Shown: one piece after another, positions 17,035 through 25,434 of the stretch
How positions within the stretch are numbered: position 1 is the stretch's first letter
Layout: each line of letters begins with the position of its first letter
DNA from: Lysobacteraceae bacterium
GTDB lineage: Bacteria; Pseudomonadota; Gammaproteobacteria; Xanthomonadales; Xanthomonadaceae
Assembly: GCA_003241895.1 (NCBI GenBank)
Contig: QBLY01000001.1
Coordinates: 265,853-329,852, forward strand
Length of the DNA: 64,000 nucleotides
Reading direction: 5' to 3'
The notes under the pieces: model-generated
Databases searched by the model: none
Seen by the model: only the letters and a program-made list of their open reading frames with translations
What the model was told of the DNA's origin: nothing
Made by a program: the position numbers and the translations under genes

Positions 17035-17147
17035 AGGGCGCACTCATGTTGCAAAGACAGGATGGCCCGATTGTAGCGCCCTCCCCGCCCGGTCTCATCC
17101 TGCGCCGCAATGAAGCGGCGCCTCCACACGCCGTTTCAACGCGGGGC

Positions 17148-18650
17148 TCAGGCCGTGGTCAGTCCCAGCGCGTCATGCAGCGGCTGCAGTTGCCCGGCGT
17201 AGCGGCGCCACTGGCCGACTTCGCGGGCGTCCGGGGCGCGCACCGGCACGGGCGTGAAGTCCAGCCCCAGGTGTTCGAACACGCTGCGCGCCGCGGCATA
17301 GGGGTCGCTGACCAGCGACTCGAACGCCACGTCCACGATGCGGCCCGGGAACTGCGCGTGCCAGTGCGCCATCAGCGCCAGGTAGCGGCCGTGGTGCCCG
17401 GCCAGCTCGGCCTGGTCGTAGCTGTAGCCGTGTCCGGCAGGGAACAGGTGTTTGAGGTTGGCGAAGCAGGCGTCCATCGGGTCGCGCACCAGATGCACGA
17501 AGCGGGCATTGGGCATGGCGTTGGCCAGGTAGCCCAGCGCCAGGTAGTGGCTGGGCGTGCGGTCGACGAAGAAGTCTTTGCCGGCGGCGCGCCACTGCGT
17601 GTGGCCGAGGTACCGGCGCGCCAGCGGCGACAGGTCGGCGCTGGCGCAGGCGCGCACCAGTTCGCCCTCCAGCGCGGTGCCGCCGATGCGCTGGGCGCAC
17701 CAGCGCAGCTGGATTACGAGGTCGTCCAGCTCACCCGCGGCGACAATGCGCGCGTCGGTGGCCAGCAGGCTTTCCAGGAAGGCCGCGCCCGACTGCGGCA
17801 GGCCCACGATGAAGACCGGAGCCGGCCCCGGCTCGGTCGCCAGCGGCCGCCCGGGGAGCACCTTGCGCAGGTCGTCGAACATGGCCACTTCGTCGGCCAC
17901 CATGTAGCGCACCCGCCGGTGGCGAAGGCGCAGCCCGGCGGCCAGGGCGGGCCACGCGGCTTCGGTGTCGCCCAGGTCGTCGAGTTCCTTGAACAGCGCG
18001 AACTGCAGCTTGGGCGCGTCGGCATGCGTCTCGGGCATGCGCTCGATCAGCCCGCGCAGGCGGGCCACGTGGTTGTGGTCGTGGGTGGCGCGCCGCAGGG
18101 CGGCCAGGGCCACGTGGGCGCCGGCCTGGTTGGGCGCAGCGGCCAGGCAGGCTTCCAGCTCGGCCTCGGCGGCGGGCAAGCGGCCGGCCTGGCTTTCGGC
18201 TTCGCCCAGCAGCAGGTGCAGCTCGGCGCTGTCCAGCCCGGCCTCGCGGGCGCGGCGCAGCAGATCCGCGGCGCGGTCGTGGAAACCGTGTTCGGCCATC
18301 ATGCGGCCGAAGCCCATCAGCAGCTTGGGCTCGCCGCAGGCGGCCACGGACGCGTCGTCCACGCAGTGCAGGGCCGAGCGGATTTCGCCCACGTTGAGCA
18401 GCATCCGGCACAGCGCTTCCAGCAACGACGGATCAGGCTCGCGGGCATAGAAGGCCGCCAGGGCGTGGGTCGCCGCGGCGCGCACCTGCGAGGTTTCCAC
18501 CGCAATGGCGCCCAGGCGCAGGTTGGCGGGCAGCATCCAGTCGGGGTCGGACAGCAGCGCCTCGAATTCGCGGCGGGCCAATTCGTCCTGGCGCGCGGCC
18601 CAGAAGGCTTCGGCTCGTTTCCAGCGTTCAATCGACGGGGAGGCTGACAT
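17148..18650 (-). CDS. TPR-repeat sulfotransferase family protein
   Basis: 500 residues. Residues ~1-225 are helical TPR-like repeats (for example RAADLLRRAREAGLDSAELH followed by LLLGEAESQAGRLPAAEAEL). From ~255 a sulfotransferase domain follows: PVFIVGLPQSGAAFLESLLA contains the 5'-phosphosulfate-binding loop, and RFVHLVRDPMDACFANLKHL matches the 3'-phosphate-binding element of PAPS-dependent sulfotransferases. The sequence VDRTPSHYLALGYLANAMPN and the C-terminal FESLVSDP...HLGLDF also fit this bacterial TPR-sulfotransferase group. The usual GxPRSGT is changed to GLPQSGA, so PAPS binding may be altered. The acceptor is unknown; peptide or protein sulfation has been proposed for relatives. 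There is no signal peptide. TAAGGGG precedes the ATG. Confidence 0.82.
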   Translation of the reverse strand: MSASPSIERWKRAEAFWAARQDELARREFEALLSDPDWMLPANLRLGAIAVETSQVRAAATHALAAFYAREPDPSLLEALCRMLLNVGEIRSALHCVDDASVAACGEPKLLMGFGRMMAEHGFHDRAADLLRRAREAGLDSAELHLLLGEAESQAGRLPAAEAELEACLAAAPNQAGAHVALAALRRATHDHNHVARLRGLIERMPETHADAPKLQFALFKELDDLGDTEAAWPALAAGLRLRHRRVRYMVADEVAMFDDLRKVLPGRPLATEPGPAPVFIVGLPQSGAAFLESLLATDARIVAAGELDDLVIQLRWCAQRIGGTALEGELVRACASADLSPLARRYLGHTQWRAAGKDFFVDRTPSHYLALGYLANAMPNARFVHLVRDPMDACFANLKHLFPAGHGYSYDQAELAGHHGRYLALMAHWHAQFPGRIVDVAFESLVSDPYAAARSVFEHLGLDFTPVPVRAPDAREVGQWRRYAGQLQPLHDALGLTTA

Positions 18651-18700
18651 CCCCTTACCTTGCCACGCTTGATGTGAACTCCACCATCGCGATGGATCAA

Positions 18701-19345
18701 TCAGCCGCCGTGGACCTCGCAGAACAGCTTGGCGAACGCGCTGCGGCGGATATCGGCCGCCGCCCGGCCGGTTTCCTCCACCAGGTTGAGCTTGGCGGCG
18801 CGCAGCCGGTCCATCTCGGCGCCCCGCCGGAAGGCCACTTCGCGCTGCAGGCGCGCCCGGCGATGGTCGTCCAGGCCAGAGGCGACCTCGAGGCGGTGCT
18901 CGGCCAAGGCGCGCCAGGGGATGAAGATGGCATGCAGCTCGCCCTCGGCCAGGGTGAAGAAACCGGCACCGAACAAGTCGGCACTGGCGGAATGCGCATG
19001 CAGGGTCCAGTCGCCACCGTCGCGGTACCTGAGCGTGCTGGTGACCGACAGCGGCGGCGCCACGGCCACGGCCCGGGTGTCGGCGCTGAGCAGGATGCCG
19101 CGCAGGGTTCCGATGGGGTTGGAATGGGTCACCGTGCCGGAACGCAGGATCACGTTGCCGCCCTCCCAGTCCAGGCCGGTGAGGTGGCCGAACAGCAGCT
19201 CGCCGGTATCGAGCAGCAGGATCACTTTCTGCAGGTCGGGGGTCACTTCGCCCATCCAGCGCGGCGGCTGCGGCAGGCCATACAGCACGCCCGCGCCATA
19301 GCCGAAGCTGCCGGGGAGTTCGTCAACGCGGGTCAGGTCGGCCAT
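18701..19345 (-). CDS. Hypothetical protein, beta-rich with C-terminal helix
   Basis: 214 residues of unrecognised family. The first ~150 residues are strand-rich (LQKVILLLDTGELLFGHLTG, then GNVILRSGTVTHSNPIGTLR), with SADLFGAGFFTLAEGELHAI and FIPWRALAEHRL further on. The last ~55 residues form a charged helical region (DDHRRARLQREVAFRRGAEM) rich in Arg. There is no signal peptide, membrane helix or Cys cluster. It lies upstream of the sulfotransferase gene on the same strand with a 50-base gap, and divergent from the diguanylate cyclase gene. A link with either is not supported by more than position. Codon use and GC match the housekeeping neighbours, so it is likely a real gene of this lineage. 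Confidence 0.65.
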   Translation of the reverse strand: MADLTRVDELPGSFGYGAGVLYGLPQPPRWMGEVTPDLQKVILLLDTGELLFGHLTGLDWEGGNVILRSGTVTHSNPIGTLRGILLSADTRAVAVAPPLSVTSTLRYRDGGDWTLHAHSASADLFGAGFFTLAEGELHAIFIPWRALAEHRLEVASGLDDHRRARLQREVAFRRGAEMDRLRAAKLNLVEETGRAAADIRRSAFAKLFCEVHGG

Positions 19346-19486
19346 GCCCCGAGTCTAGTCCGACTGCGGCGGTTCACGCAGCCAACAGGCCGTGGGCGCG
19401 CCGTCCGCATTCACAATCCACGCCGCCCGTCCGCTACGGGATGAATTTGCCCGGCCGACCCATTAAAGTCGGGCTGGGGTGTCCGA

Positions 19487-22400
19487 ATGCGTCCAAGCCG
19501 CACATTGCGCGCTGTTGCCGCGCTGTTGATCGCCTGCCTGTGGCCGGCAGCGGCGGCGCTTGCCTCCGAGATCGACGTGGACCAGATCGGCCGCGTCCCC
19601 GCCAAACTATTCGACGAAGGCAACGGGCTGCCCGACCCCACGGTTACCGCCGTGGCGCAGGCGCCCGATGGCCGCGTCTGGGTCGGCACGATGCGCGGCC
19701 TGGCACGCTTCAATGGCCTGGCGATGGCGGCCGTGCCGGGTCCGGAAGGCAAGCTCGCCGGCGTGGTGCGCGACGTGGCCGCCACGCCCGACGGCCGGGT
19801 GTGGGTGTCGATGTCCGGCGTGGGGGTATTCGTTTTAAGCGACGGCGCTTGGCAGGACATCGGCGTCGACAAGGGCCTGGGCGCAGTGAACGCACTGCGG
19901 CTGCGCTGGTTCCCGGCCAACGGCGGCTACCGCCTGTTCGCCACCACGCTGGGCGGCGTGGCGGAATGGGTGGACGGCGGCTGGCAGGCGCGCGCCCTTC
20001 CCGCGGAACTGGCCGATGTGGAAATTTTCGACGTGGCGCTGGCCAGCGACGAATCGCAGTCGTTGTGGCTCGCCACGTTCGGGCAGGGCTTGTACCACTG
20101 CCCCTTGGCACAGGCCTGCGTGCCGGTCACGCCCGACGCGGAAGGCCCGCGCTTCTTCGAGATCACCAGCGTGGACACCTGGCCCGAGGCCGACCATGGC
20201 CACAGCGTGTGGGTGGGCAGCTTCGGCGGCGGCGTGGCGCGTTTGCACGGCGGGCGCTGGCAGCGCTTCAACCGCGGCACCGGCGCGCTGGGCAGCGACT
20301 ACGTGCATGCGCTGATGCTGCAGGACATCGGCCAGCCGCAGCCACAGGTCTGGGCCGGCCTGCGCCAGGGCGCGGCGCGCCTGCGCGGCGGCCAGTGGCA
20401 GGCGCTGGACTACCTCACCCGCCTGGCCAGCACCCGCACCCGCGCCATCGGGCAGGGCCGCGACGCGCAGGGTCGCCCCCAGGTCTGGCTGGGCACCGAC
20501 GCGGGCGCCGCGCGCCTTCGGCTCGTAGGCAACTGGCGCACCGTCAGCGAGGTGGGCAGCAGCGGCAACGGCGTGTGGGCGCTGTTGAACGAAGTGGGCA
20601 GCGACGGCCACGAATCCATCTGGCTGGGCAGCGACGGCGAGGGCTTGTCGCGCTACCGCGACGGCGCCTGGCGCGCCTGGACCCAGGCCGATGGCCTGCC
20701 CAACCCCACGGTGCGCAGCCTGGCGCGCATGGCCGACGGCACGCCCGACGGCACGCTTTGGGTAGGCACGTGGAATGGCCACGTCGCGCGCCTGCTCGGC
20801 GAACGGCTGAAGGAACTGCCCACGCCCTGGCCCAAGTTTGAACGCGAGGCGGTGTCCAAGATCCTGCCAGTGGGCAAGAACGAGGCGTGGATCGGCCTGC
20901 GCCAGGGCGGCGTGGCGCACTATCGCGACGGCGTGTGGCGCCACTTCGACCCCGCCGATCCGGCCAATCCGCAGCGCGTGGTGGCCCTGCTGCAAACCGG
21001 AAGCCGCAATGACACCGTCCTCTGGGCCACCACCGTGGGCCGCGGCCTGGCGGTTTACCGCAACGGCCGGTGGCGCTTCCACGGCCGTGCCCAGGGCCTG
21101 CCCGACGACAGCTATTTCGGCATGACCCTGATGCCCGACGCCGGCGGCCGGCCCATGCTTTGGCTGGGATCCCAGACCAACGGGGTGGTGCGGGTGGACA
21201 TCAGCAACCCCGACCTGCCGCGGCTGGTCACCGAACCCACCCTGCCCGCTTCGCCCAACCCCTACACCTACGGCGTGGTGCGCGACGGCGCCGGCGACCT
21301 GGTGGTGTGCAGCGACTACGGCGCCGCCCGCTGGCGGCCACTGGCCGACGGCCAGTTCGACGTGATGCGTTTCCAGCGCAGCGACGGCCTGCCGCACGAC
21401 GAATGCAACGCCGGCGCCCTGCACGTGGACGCCAAGGGCCGCGTGTGGGCAGGCACCATCGGCGGCGCCGCGGTGTACCTGCCGCGCACGCCCACGCAGC
21501 GGCCCATCACCCCGTCCCTGTCGATCGAGCGCCTGGCGGTGGACGGCGTGGCGATGTCGGTGCCGGCCAATGCCGCTGTCTTGTCCCTGCCCGCCGGCAC
21601 ACGCAGCGTGCTGGTGGAGTTCGCCCTGCTCACCGGCGAGCGTGAGGGAATGAACACCTACCGCAGCTGGCTTGAAGGCCTGGACCCGGGGCCGGGCGAA
21701 TGGAACGACACGCCGCTGCGGCAGTTCACCGGCCTGCCGCCGGGCACCTACCGGCTCACTCTTGAAGCGCGCGACTACACCGGCGCCCCGGCCAAGCCGC
21801 AGCTGATCGCCTTCGAGATCAATCGGCCCTGGTGGGGCACCGTAACGGCGATGGCCCTTTATGCCATCGCCTTCCTGCTGCTGGCGCTGGGCCTGCTGCG
21901 GCTGCGCGAGCGCCAGCTGCGTGCGCGTGAAACCGAGCTGGTGCAGCTGGTGCGCCAACGCACCACCGAACTCGAATCGCGCAGCCTGGAGCTTCGCCGC
22001 GCCAACGAGGAGCTGACGCGGCTGTCGTATTTCGATGTGCTGACGGAGCTGGCCAACCGCCGCCGCCTGATCGAACGGCTGCAGGCGGAATGGGCCATCG
22101 GGCTGGCGCGCGGTACGCCGGTGGCGTTCGCGCTGTTCGACCTGGACGAGTTCAAGGCCTACAACGACCACAAGGGCCACTTGGCCGGCGACGAGGCGCT
22201 GCGCGTGGTGGCGCGCCGGGTGGAAGCCGAGCTGCGCAAGCCCCATGACACCGCGGGCCGCTACGGCGGCGAAGAGTTCGGGGTGGTGCTGCCCGGCCTG
22301 GAGCTTCCCGAGGCGATGGCGGTAGCCGAACGCGTGCGCCAGGCGGTGATGCATGCCGACCTGCCGCATCCGGGTTCAAAGCTGGGCCAGGTGACCATCA

Positions 22401-22534
22401 GCATCGGCGTGGCGGCCATCGTGCCGCGGGGGGGGCTAAGCGCCGACCTGCTGATCGCCGCCGCCGACGCGGCGCTGTACCGCGCCAAGCAGGCGGGCAA
22501 GAACCGCGTGGAAGCCGCCGAAATCCTCGACTGA
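19487..22534 (+). CDS. Propeller-sensor (two-component regulator propeller, Y_Y_Y) diguanylate cyclase
   Basis: 1015 residues. Signal peptide ~1-26; then two periplasmic seven-bladed propellers' worth of WVGT/WLGS-type repeats (each blade shows G-V-A-R/H...DG-W); then a Y_Y_Y-like beta-sandwich at about 665-775. One membrane helix at ~783-805 (WWGTVTAMALYAIAFLLLAL) leads into a coiled coil and a GGDEF domain. The GGDEF site is GRYGGEEFGVVLPG with intact metal and substrate residues (FDLDEFKAYNDHKGHLAGDE), so it should make c-di-GMP in the cytoplasm. The product-inhibition I-site is not canonical (KPHD in place of RxxD). The ligand of the periplasmic part is unknown; propellers of this kind often sense carbohydrate or other periplasmic ligands. 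It is monocistronic, and is followed by a terminator-like hairpin pointing the other way. Confidence 0.9.
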   Translation: MRPSRTLRAVAALLIACLWPAAAALASEIDVDQIGRVPAKLFDEGNGLPDPTVTAVAQAPDGRVWVGTMRGLARFNGLAMAAVPGPEGKLAGVVRDVAATPDGRVWVSMSGVGVFVLSDGAWQDIGVDKGLGAVNALRLRWFPANGGYRLFATTLGGVAEWVDGGWQARALPAELADVEIFDVALASDESQSLWLATFGQGLYHCPLAQACVPVTPDAEGPRFFEITSVDTWPEADHGHSVWVGSFGGGVARLHGGRWQRFNRGTGALGSDYVHALMLQDIGQPQPQVWAGLRQGAARLRGGQWQALDYLTRLASTRTRAIGQGRDAQGRPQVWLGTDAGAARLRLVGNWRTVSEVGSSGNGVWALLNEVGSDGHESIWLGSDGEGLSRYRDGAWRAWTQADGLPNPTVRSLARMADGTPDGTLWVGTWNGHVARLLGERLKELPTPWPKFEREAVSKILPVGKNEAWIGLRQGGVAHYRDGVWRHFDPADPANPQRVVALLQTGSRNDTVLWATTVGRGLAVYRNGRWRFHGRAQGLPDDSYFGMTLMPDAGGRPMLWLGSQTNGVVRVDISNPDLPRLVTEPTLPASPNPYTYGVVRDGAGDLVVCSDYGAARWRPLADGQFDVMRFQRSDGLPHDECNAGALHVDAKGRVWAGTIGGAAVYLPRTPTQRPITPSLSIERLAVDGVAMSVPANAAVLSLPAGTRSVLVEFALLTGEREGMNTYRSWLEGLDPGPGEWNDTPLRQFTGLPPGTYRLTLEARDYTGAPAKPQLIAFEINRPWWGTVTAMALYAIAFLLLALGLLRLRERQLRARETELVQLVRQRTTELESRSLELRRANEELTRLSYFDVLTELANRRRLIERLQAEWAIGLARGTPVAFALFDLDEFKAYNDHKGHLAGDEALRVVARRVEAELRKPHDTAGRYGGEEFGVVLPGLELPEAMAVAERVRQAVMHADLPHPGSKLGQVTISIGVAAIVPRGGLSADLLIAAADAALYRAKQAGKNRVEAAEILD

Positions 22535-22552
22535 GCCGGCGCCGTACTTTTC

Positions 22553-22740
22553 TTGAATAAAAAAAAGGGCGACCGCGCGGCGGTCGCCCAAGAAACCCTG
22601 CTCTAGGGTTGTTGGCTGGCCTTCTTCCGGGGAGAGACAAGAAGGCCAAGCAGTTAAGGGAACGCAGCCCGGCGCAGGGAGCGGACAAGGTCGGTGCGGG
22701 CGAGGATCGTGGCGCCCTTCCCGATTAGAGCGTTTGCTTT
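22553..22740 (-). ncRNA. Candidate structured small RNA with Rho-independent terminator
   Basis: In the 354-base gap between the cyclase and leucine dehydrogenase genes, the minus strand holds three consecutive hairpins. The first is a 9-10 bp stem (22618-22626 with 22639-22647) whose loop reads GTCTCTCCCCGG. The second is AACCCT/AGGGTT (22594-22610). The third is a strong 10-bp GC stem (22567-22589) followed on the minus strand by eight Ts, an intrinsic terminator. No minus-strand protein gene ends here, so the terminator implies a transcript starting somewhere to the right; the 5' end is not known. A C-rich loop recalls anti-Shine-Dalgarno sRNAs such as the xanthomonad sX13 group; that comparison is inference. 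The rest of the gap (22741-22888) should carry the leucine dehydrogenase promoter, but I cannot place it firmly. Confidence 0.5.
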
Positions 22741-22888
22741 ACACTACGGCGCGTCCAGACCCCAGGCAAGCTTTGTCTTGTCCGGTTTGGTGCTATTAAA
22801 TCAATAACTTGCGGACAACTCTTCGAGTAATCTCGCACGTCTACTTTCGCGCAGTGCCGCGGTTTACGCCGTCGGACCGGAGCCTCCA

Positions 22889-23989
22889 ATGATCTTTGAA
22901 ACCATCTCCACCTCGGGCCACGAGGAAGTGGTGTTCTGCCATAACAAGGACGCGGGCCTGAAGGCCATCATCGCGATCCACAACACCGTGCTGGGCCCTG
23001 CGCTGGGCGGCACCCGCATGTGGCCCTACGCCAGCGAGGCGGAGGCCTTGAACGACGTGCTGCGCCTGAGCCGCGGTATGACCTACAAGGCGGCGGTGTC
23101 GGGCCTGAACCTGGGTGGCGGCAAGGCGGTGATCTGGGGCGACCCGAACAAGGACAAGTCCGAGGCGCTGTTCCGCGCGTTCGGCCGCTTCGTGAACTCC
23201 CTGGGCGGTCGCTACATCACCGCCGAGGACGTCGGCATCGACGTCAACGACATGGAGTACGTGCTGCGCGAGACCGAGTTCGTCACCGGCGTGCACCAGG
23301 TGCACGGCGGTTCGGGCGACCCGTCGCCGTTCACCGCCTACGGCACCCTGCAGGGCCTGATGGCGGCGCTGCAGGTCAAGTTTGGCAACGAAGACGTGGG
23401 CAACTACAGCTACGCCGTGCAGGGCGTAGGCCACGTGGGCCTGGAATTTGTGAAGCTGCTGCGCGAGCGCGGCGCCAAGGTCTTCGTCACCGACATCAAC
23501 AAGGACGCGGTGCAGCGCGCCGTGGACCAGTTCGGCTGTGAGGCCGTGGCCCTGGACGAGATCTACGACGTGGACGCGGACGTCTATTCGCCCACCGCCC
23601 TGGGCGGCACGGTGAACGAAAAGACCCTCCCGCGCCTGAAGTGCAAGATCATCTGCGGCGCCGCCAACAACCAGCTGGCCACCGACGAGATGGGCGTGGC
23701 GGTGGCGGAAAAGGGCATCCTGTATGCCCCCGACTACGCCGTGAACGCGGGCGGCCTGATGAACGTCTCGCTGGAAATCGACGGCTACAACCGCGAGCGC
23801 GCCATGCGCATGATGCGCACCATTTACTACAACCTGGGCCGCATCTTCGAAATCGCCAAGCGCGACGGCATCCCCACCAACAAGGCCGCCGACCGCATGG
23901 CCGAAGAGCGCATCACCGCCATCGGCAAGCTGCGCCTCCCCCACCTCGGCGCCCCCGCCCCCCGCTTCCAGGGCCGCCGCGGCAACTGA
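22889..23989 (+). CDS. ldh: Leucine dehydrogenase (Glu/Leu/Phe/Val dehydrogenase family)
   Basis: 366 residues, the usual length for leucine/branched-chain amino-acid dehydrogenase. Seen: LGPALGGTRMWPYASEAEAL, the glycine-rich GLNLGGGKAVIWGDP with catalytic Lys, TAEDVGIDVNDMEYVLRET, and the Rossmann segment YAVQGVGHVGLEFVKLLRE binding NAD. CGAANNQLAT and YAPDYAVNAGGLMNVS follow. The enzyme reversibly deaminates leucine, isoleucine and valine to the 2-oxo acids, the entry step to the catabolic genes that follow (isovaleryl-CoA dehydrogenase 158 bases downstream, then thiolase and the carboxylase). GGAGCC precedes the ATG. A repeat-rich spacer separates it from the next gene, so it is probably its own transcription unit. 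Confidence 0.93.
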   Translation: MIFETISTSGHEEVVFCHNKDAGLKAIIAIHNTVLGPALGGTRMWPYASEAEALNDVLRLSRGMTYKAAVSGLNLGGGKAVIWGDPNKDKSEALFRAFGRFVNSLGGRYITAEDVGIDVNDMEYVLRETEFVTGVHQVHGGSGDPSPFTAYGTLQGLMAALQVKFGNEDVGNYSYAVQGVGHVGLEFVKLLRERGAKVFVTDINKDAVQRAVDQFGCEAVALDEIYDVDADVYSPTALGGTVNEKTLPRLKCKIICGAANNQLATDEMGVAVAEKGILYAPDYAVNAGGLMNVSLEIDGYNRERAMRMMRTIYYNLGRIFEIAKRDGIPTNKAADRMAEERITAIGKLRLPHLGAPAPRFQGRRGN

Positions 23990-23990
23990 G

Positions 23991-24092
23991 ACAGAAAGGG
24001 GTCAGGTTGACTTCTCGCCGCCTGACCCCCTTTGCTCACCGCCCTCTCGCCAGCGAGAAGTTAACCTGACCCCGTTCTGTCTGCTCTGACTG
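23991..24092. repeat. GGGGTCAGGTT inverted-repeat element
   Basis: Left arm AGACAGAAAGGGGTCAGGTT (from 23991) with GACTTCTCGC after it, and right arm ending GCGAGAAGTTAACCTGACCC then CGTTCTGTCT (to 24092), are inverted copies with few mismatches. An extra CCTGACCCC lies between them. It belongs to the same family as the elements at 655-690 and 25315-25371 and fills most of the spacer between ldh and the acyl-CoA dehydrogenase gene. Confidence 0.7.
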
Positions 24093-24146
24093 CGTTTTCA
24101 CTTCGGCAGGGGCAGGCTTATCGTTCATTCCGGACATGGAGTTGTG

Positions 24147-25304
24147 ATGCGTACGTTCCCCCTCGGTGAAGACCTCGATGCGCTGCGTGACGCCGTGCGG
24201 CGTTTCGCTGAAACCGAGATCGCTCCGCGAGCGGCGCAGATAGACCACGACAACGTCTTCCCCGCCGACCTGTGGCCCAAGCTGGGCGAACTGGGCCTGC
24301 TGGGCATCACCGTGCCGGGCGAGTACGGGGGCAGCGACATGGGCTACCTGGCCCACCTGGTGGCGATGGAGGAAATCTCCCGCGCCTCGGGCTCGGTCGG
24401 CCTGAGCTACGGCGCGCACAGCAACCTGTGCGTGGCCAACCTGGACGCCAACGGCAGCCCGGCGCAGCGCAAGCACTACCTGCCCAAGCTGTGCAGCGGT
24501 GAATGGAAGGGCGCGCTGGCGATGAGCGAACCGGGCGCCGGCTCGGACGTGGTGGGCTCGATGAGCTGCCGCGCCGAACTGCGCGACGGCACCTGGGTCG
24601 CCAACGGCAGCAAGATGTGGATCACCAACGGCCCCGAGGCCGACGTGCTGATCGTCTACATGCGCACCGCCGGCAAGGAAGCGGGCAGCCGCTGCATGAC
24701 CGCCTTCATCGTCGAAAAGGGCATGAAGGGCTTCAGCACCGCCCAGAAGCTCGACAAGCTGGGCATGCGCGGCTCCAACACCTGCGAACTGGTGTTCGAA
24801 AACTGCGAGATCCCCGCCGAAAACGTCCTGGGCGAAGTGCACCAGGGCGTCAAGGTGCTGATGCGCGGCCTCAACACCGAGCGCCTGGTGCTGACCGGCG
24901 GCCCGATCGGCCTGATGCAGGCGGCGCTGGACGTGGCCCTGCCCTACGTGCGCGAGCGCAAGCAGTTCGACCAGGCCATCGGCACCTTCGGCCTGATGCA
25001 GGGCAAGATCGCCGACATGTACACCGCGCTGCAGTCCAGCCGCGCCTTCGCCTACCAGGTGGCGCGCGACTTCGACGCCGGCCACGCCAGCCGCGTGGAC
25101 TCGGCCAGTTGCCTGCTCCACGCCAGCGAGTGCGCGGTGCAGGTGGCGCTGGAAGGCATCCAGGCCCTGGGCGGCAACGGCTACATCAACGAATACGCCA
25201 CCGGCCGCATCCTGCGCGACGCCAAGCTGTACGCCATCGGCGCCGGCACCAATGAAATCCGCCGCATGCTGATCGGTCGCGAACTCTTCGACGGCCGCGA
25301 CTGA
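24147..25304 (+). CDS. liuA: Isovaleryl-CoA dehydrogenase
   Basis: 385 residues from the ATG at 24147 (GGAG seven bases before). Acyl-CoA dehydrogenase family with isovaleryl-specific blocks: [60 protein letters not shown] and [40 protein letters not shown] holds the catalytic Glu at the IVD-type position (helix G), which separates this enzyme from short-chain acyl-CoA dehydrogenases. The C-terminal [20 protein letters not shown] and [18 protein letters not shown] bind FAD. It oxidises isovaleryl-CoA to 3-methylcrotonyl-CoA, passing electrons to ETF. It is in register with the methylcrotonyl-CoA carboxylase genes downstream. A palindromic repeat follows its stop. Confidence 0.93.
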   Translation: MRTFPLGEDLDALRDAVRRFAETEIAPRAAQIDHDNVFPADLWPKLGELGLLGITVPGEYGGSDMGYLAHLVAMEEISRASGSVGLSYGAHSNLCVANLDANGSPAQRKHYLPKLCSGEWKGALAMSEPGAGSDVVGSMSCRAELRDGTWVANGSKMWITNGPEADVLIVYMRTAGKEAGSRCMTAFIVEKGMKGFSTAQKLDKLGMRGSNTCELVFENCEIPAENVLGEVHQGVKVLMRGLNTERLVLTGGPIGLMQAALDVALPYVRERKQFDQAIGTFGLMQGKIADMYTALQSSRAFAYQVARDFDAGHASRVDSASCLLHASECAVQVALEGIQALGGNGYINEYATGRILRDAKLYAIGAGTNEIRRMLIGRELFDGRD

Positions 25305-25314
25305 CAACCCGCCC

Positions 25315-25371
25315 AAAATGGGGTCAGAGAACATTGGCGTTTCAAACGCTAATGTTCTCTGACCCCATTTT
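25315..25371. repeat. Near-perfect 57-base GGGGTCAGAGAACATT palindrome
   Basis: AAAATGGGGTCAGAGAACAT then T is mirrored by A then ATGTTCTCTGACCCCATTTT around GCGTTTCAAACGC. The long stem followed by a T-run could serve as a terminator for liuA. The sequence is the same class as the GGGGTCAGGTT elements elsewhere in the window. Confidence 0.8.
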
Positions 25372-25434
25372 TTGTCGAGCGGGGGCCAGACGCTGGGGCA
25401 TAATCGTGGGCTAGCCAACGCAATCGGAGCCCCC

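Noticed and set aside
19835..22369. An 844-codon minus-strand open frame opposite the propeller cyclase
   Set aside because: Low-complexity antisense translation; the plus strand has signal peptide, propeller and GGDEF motifs.
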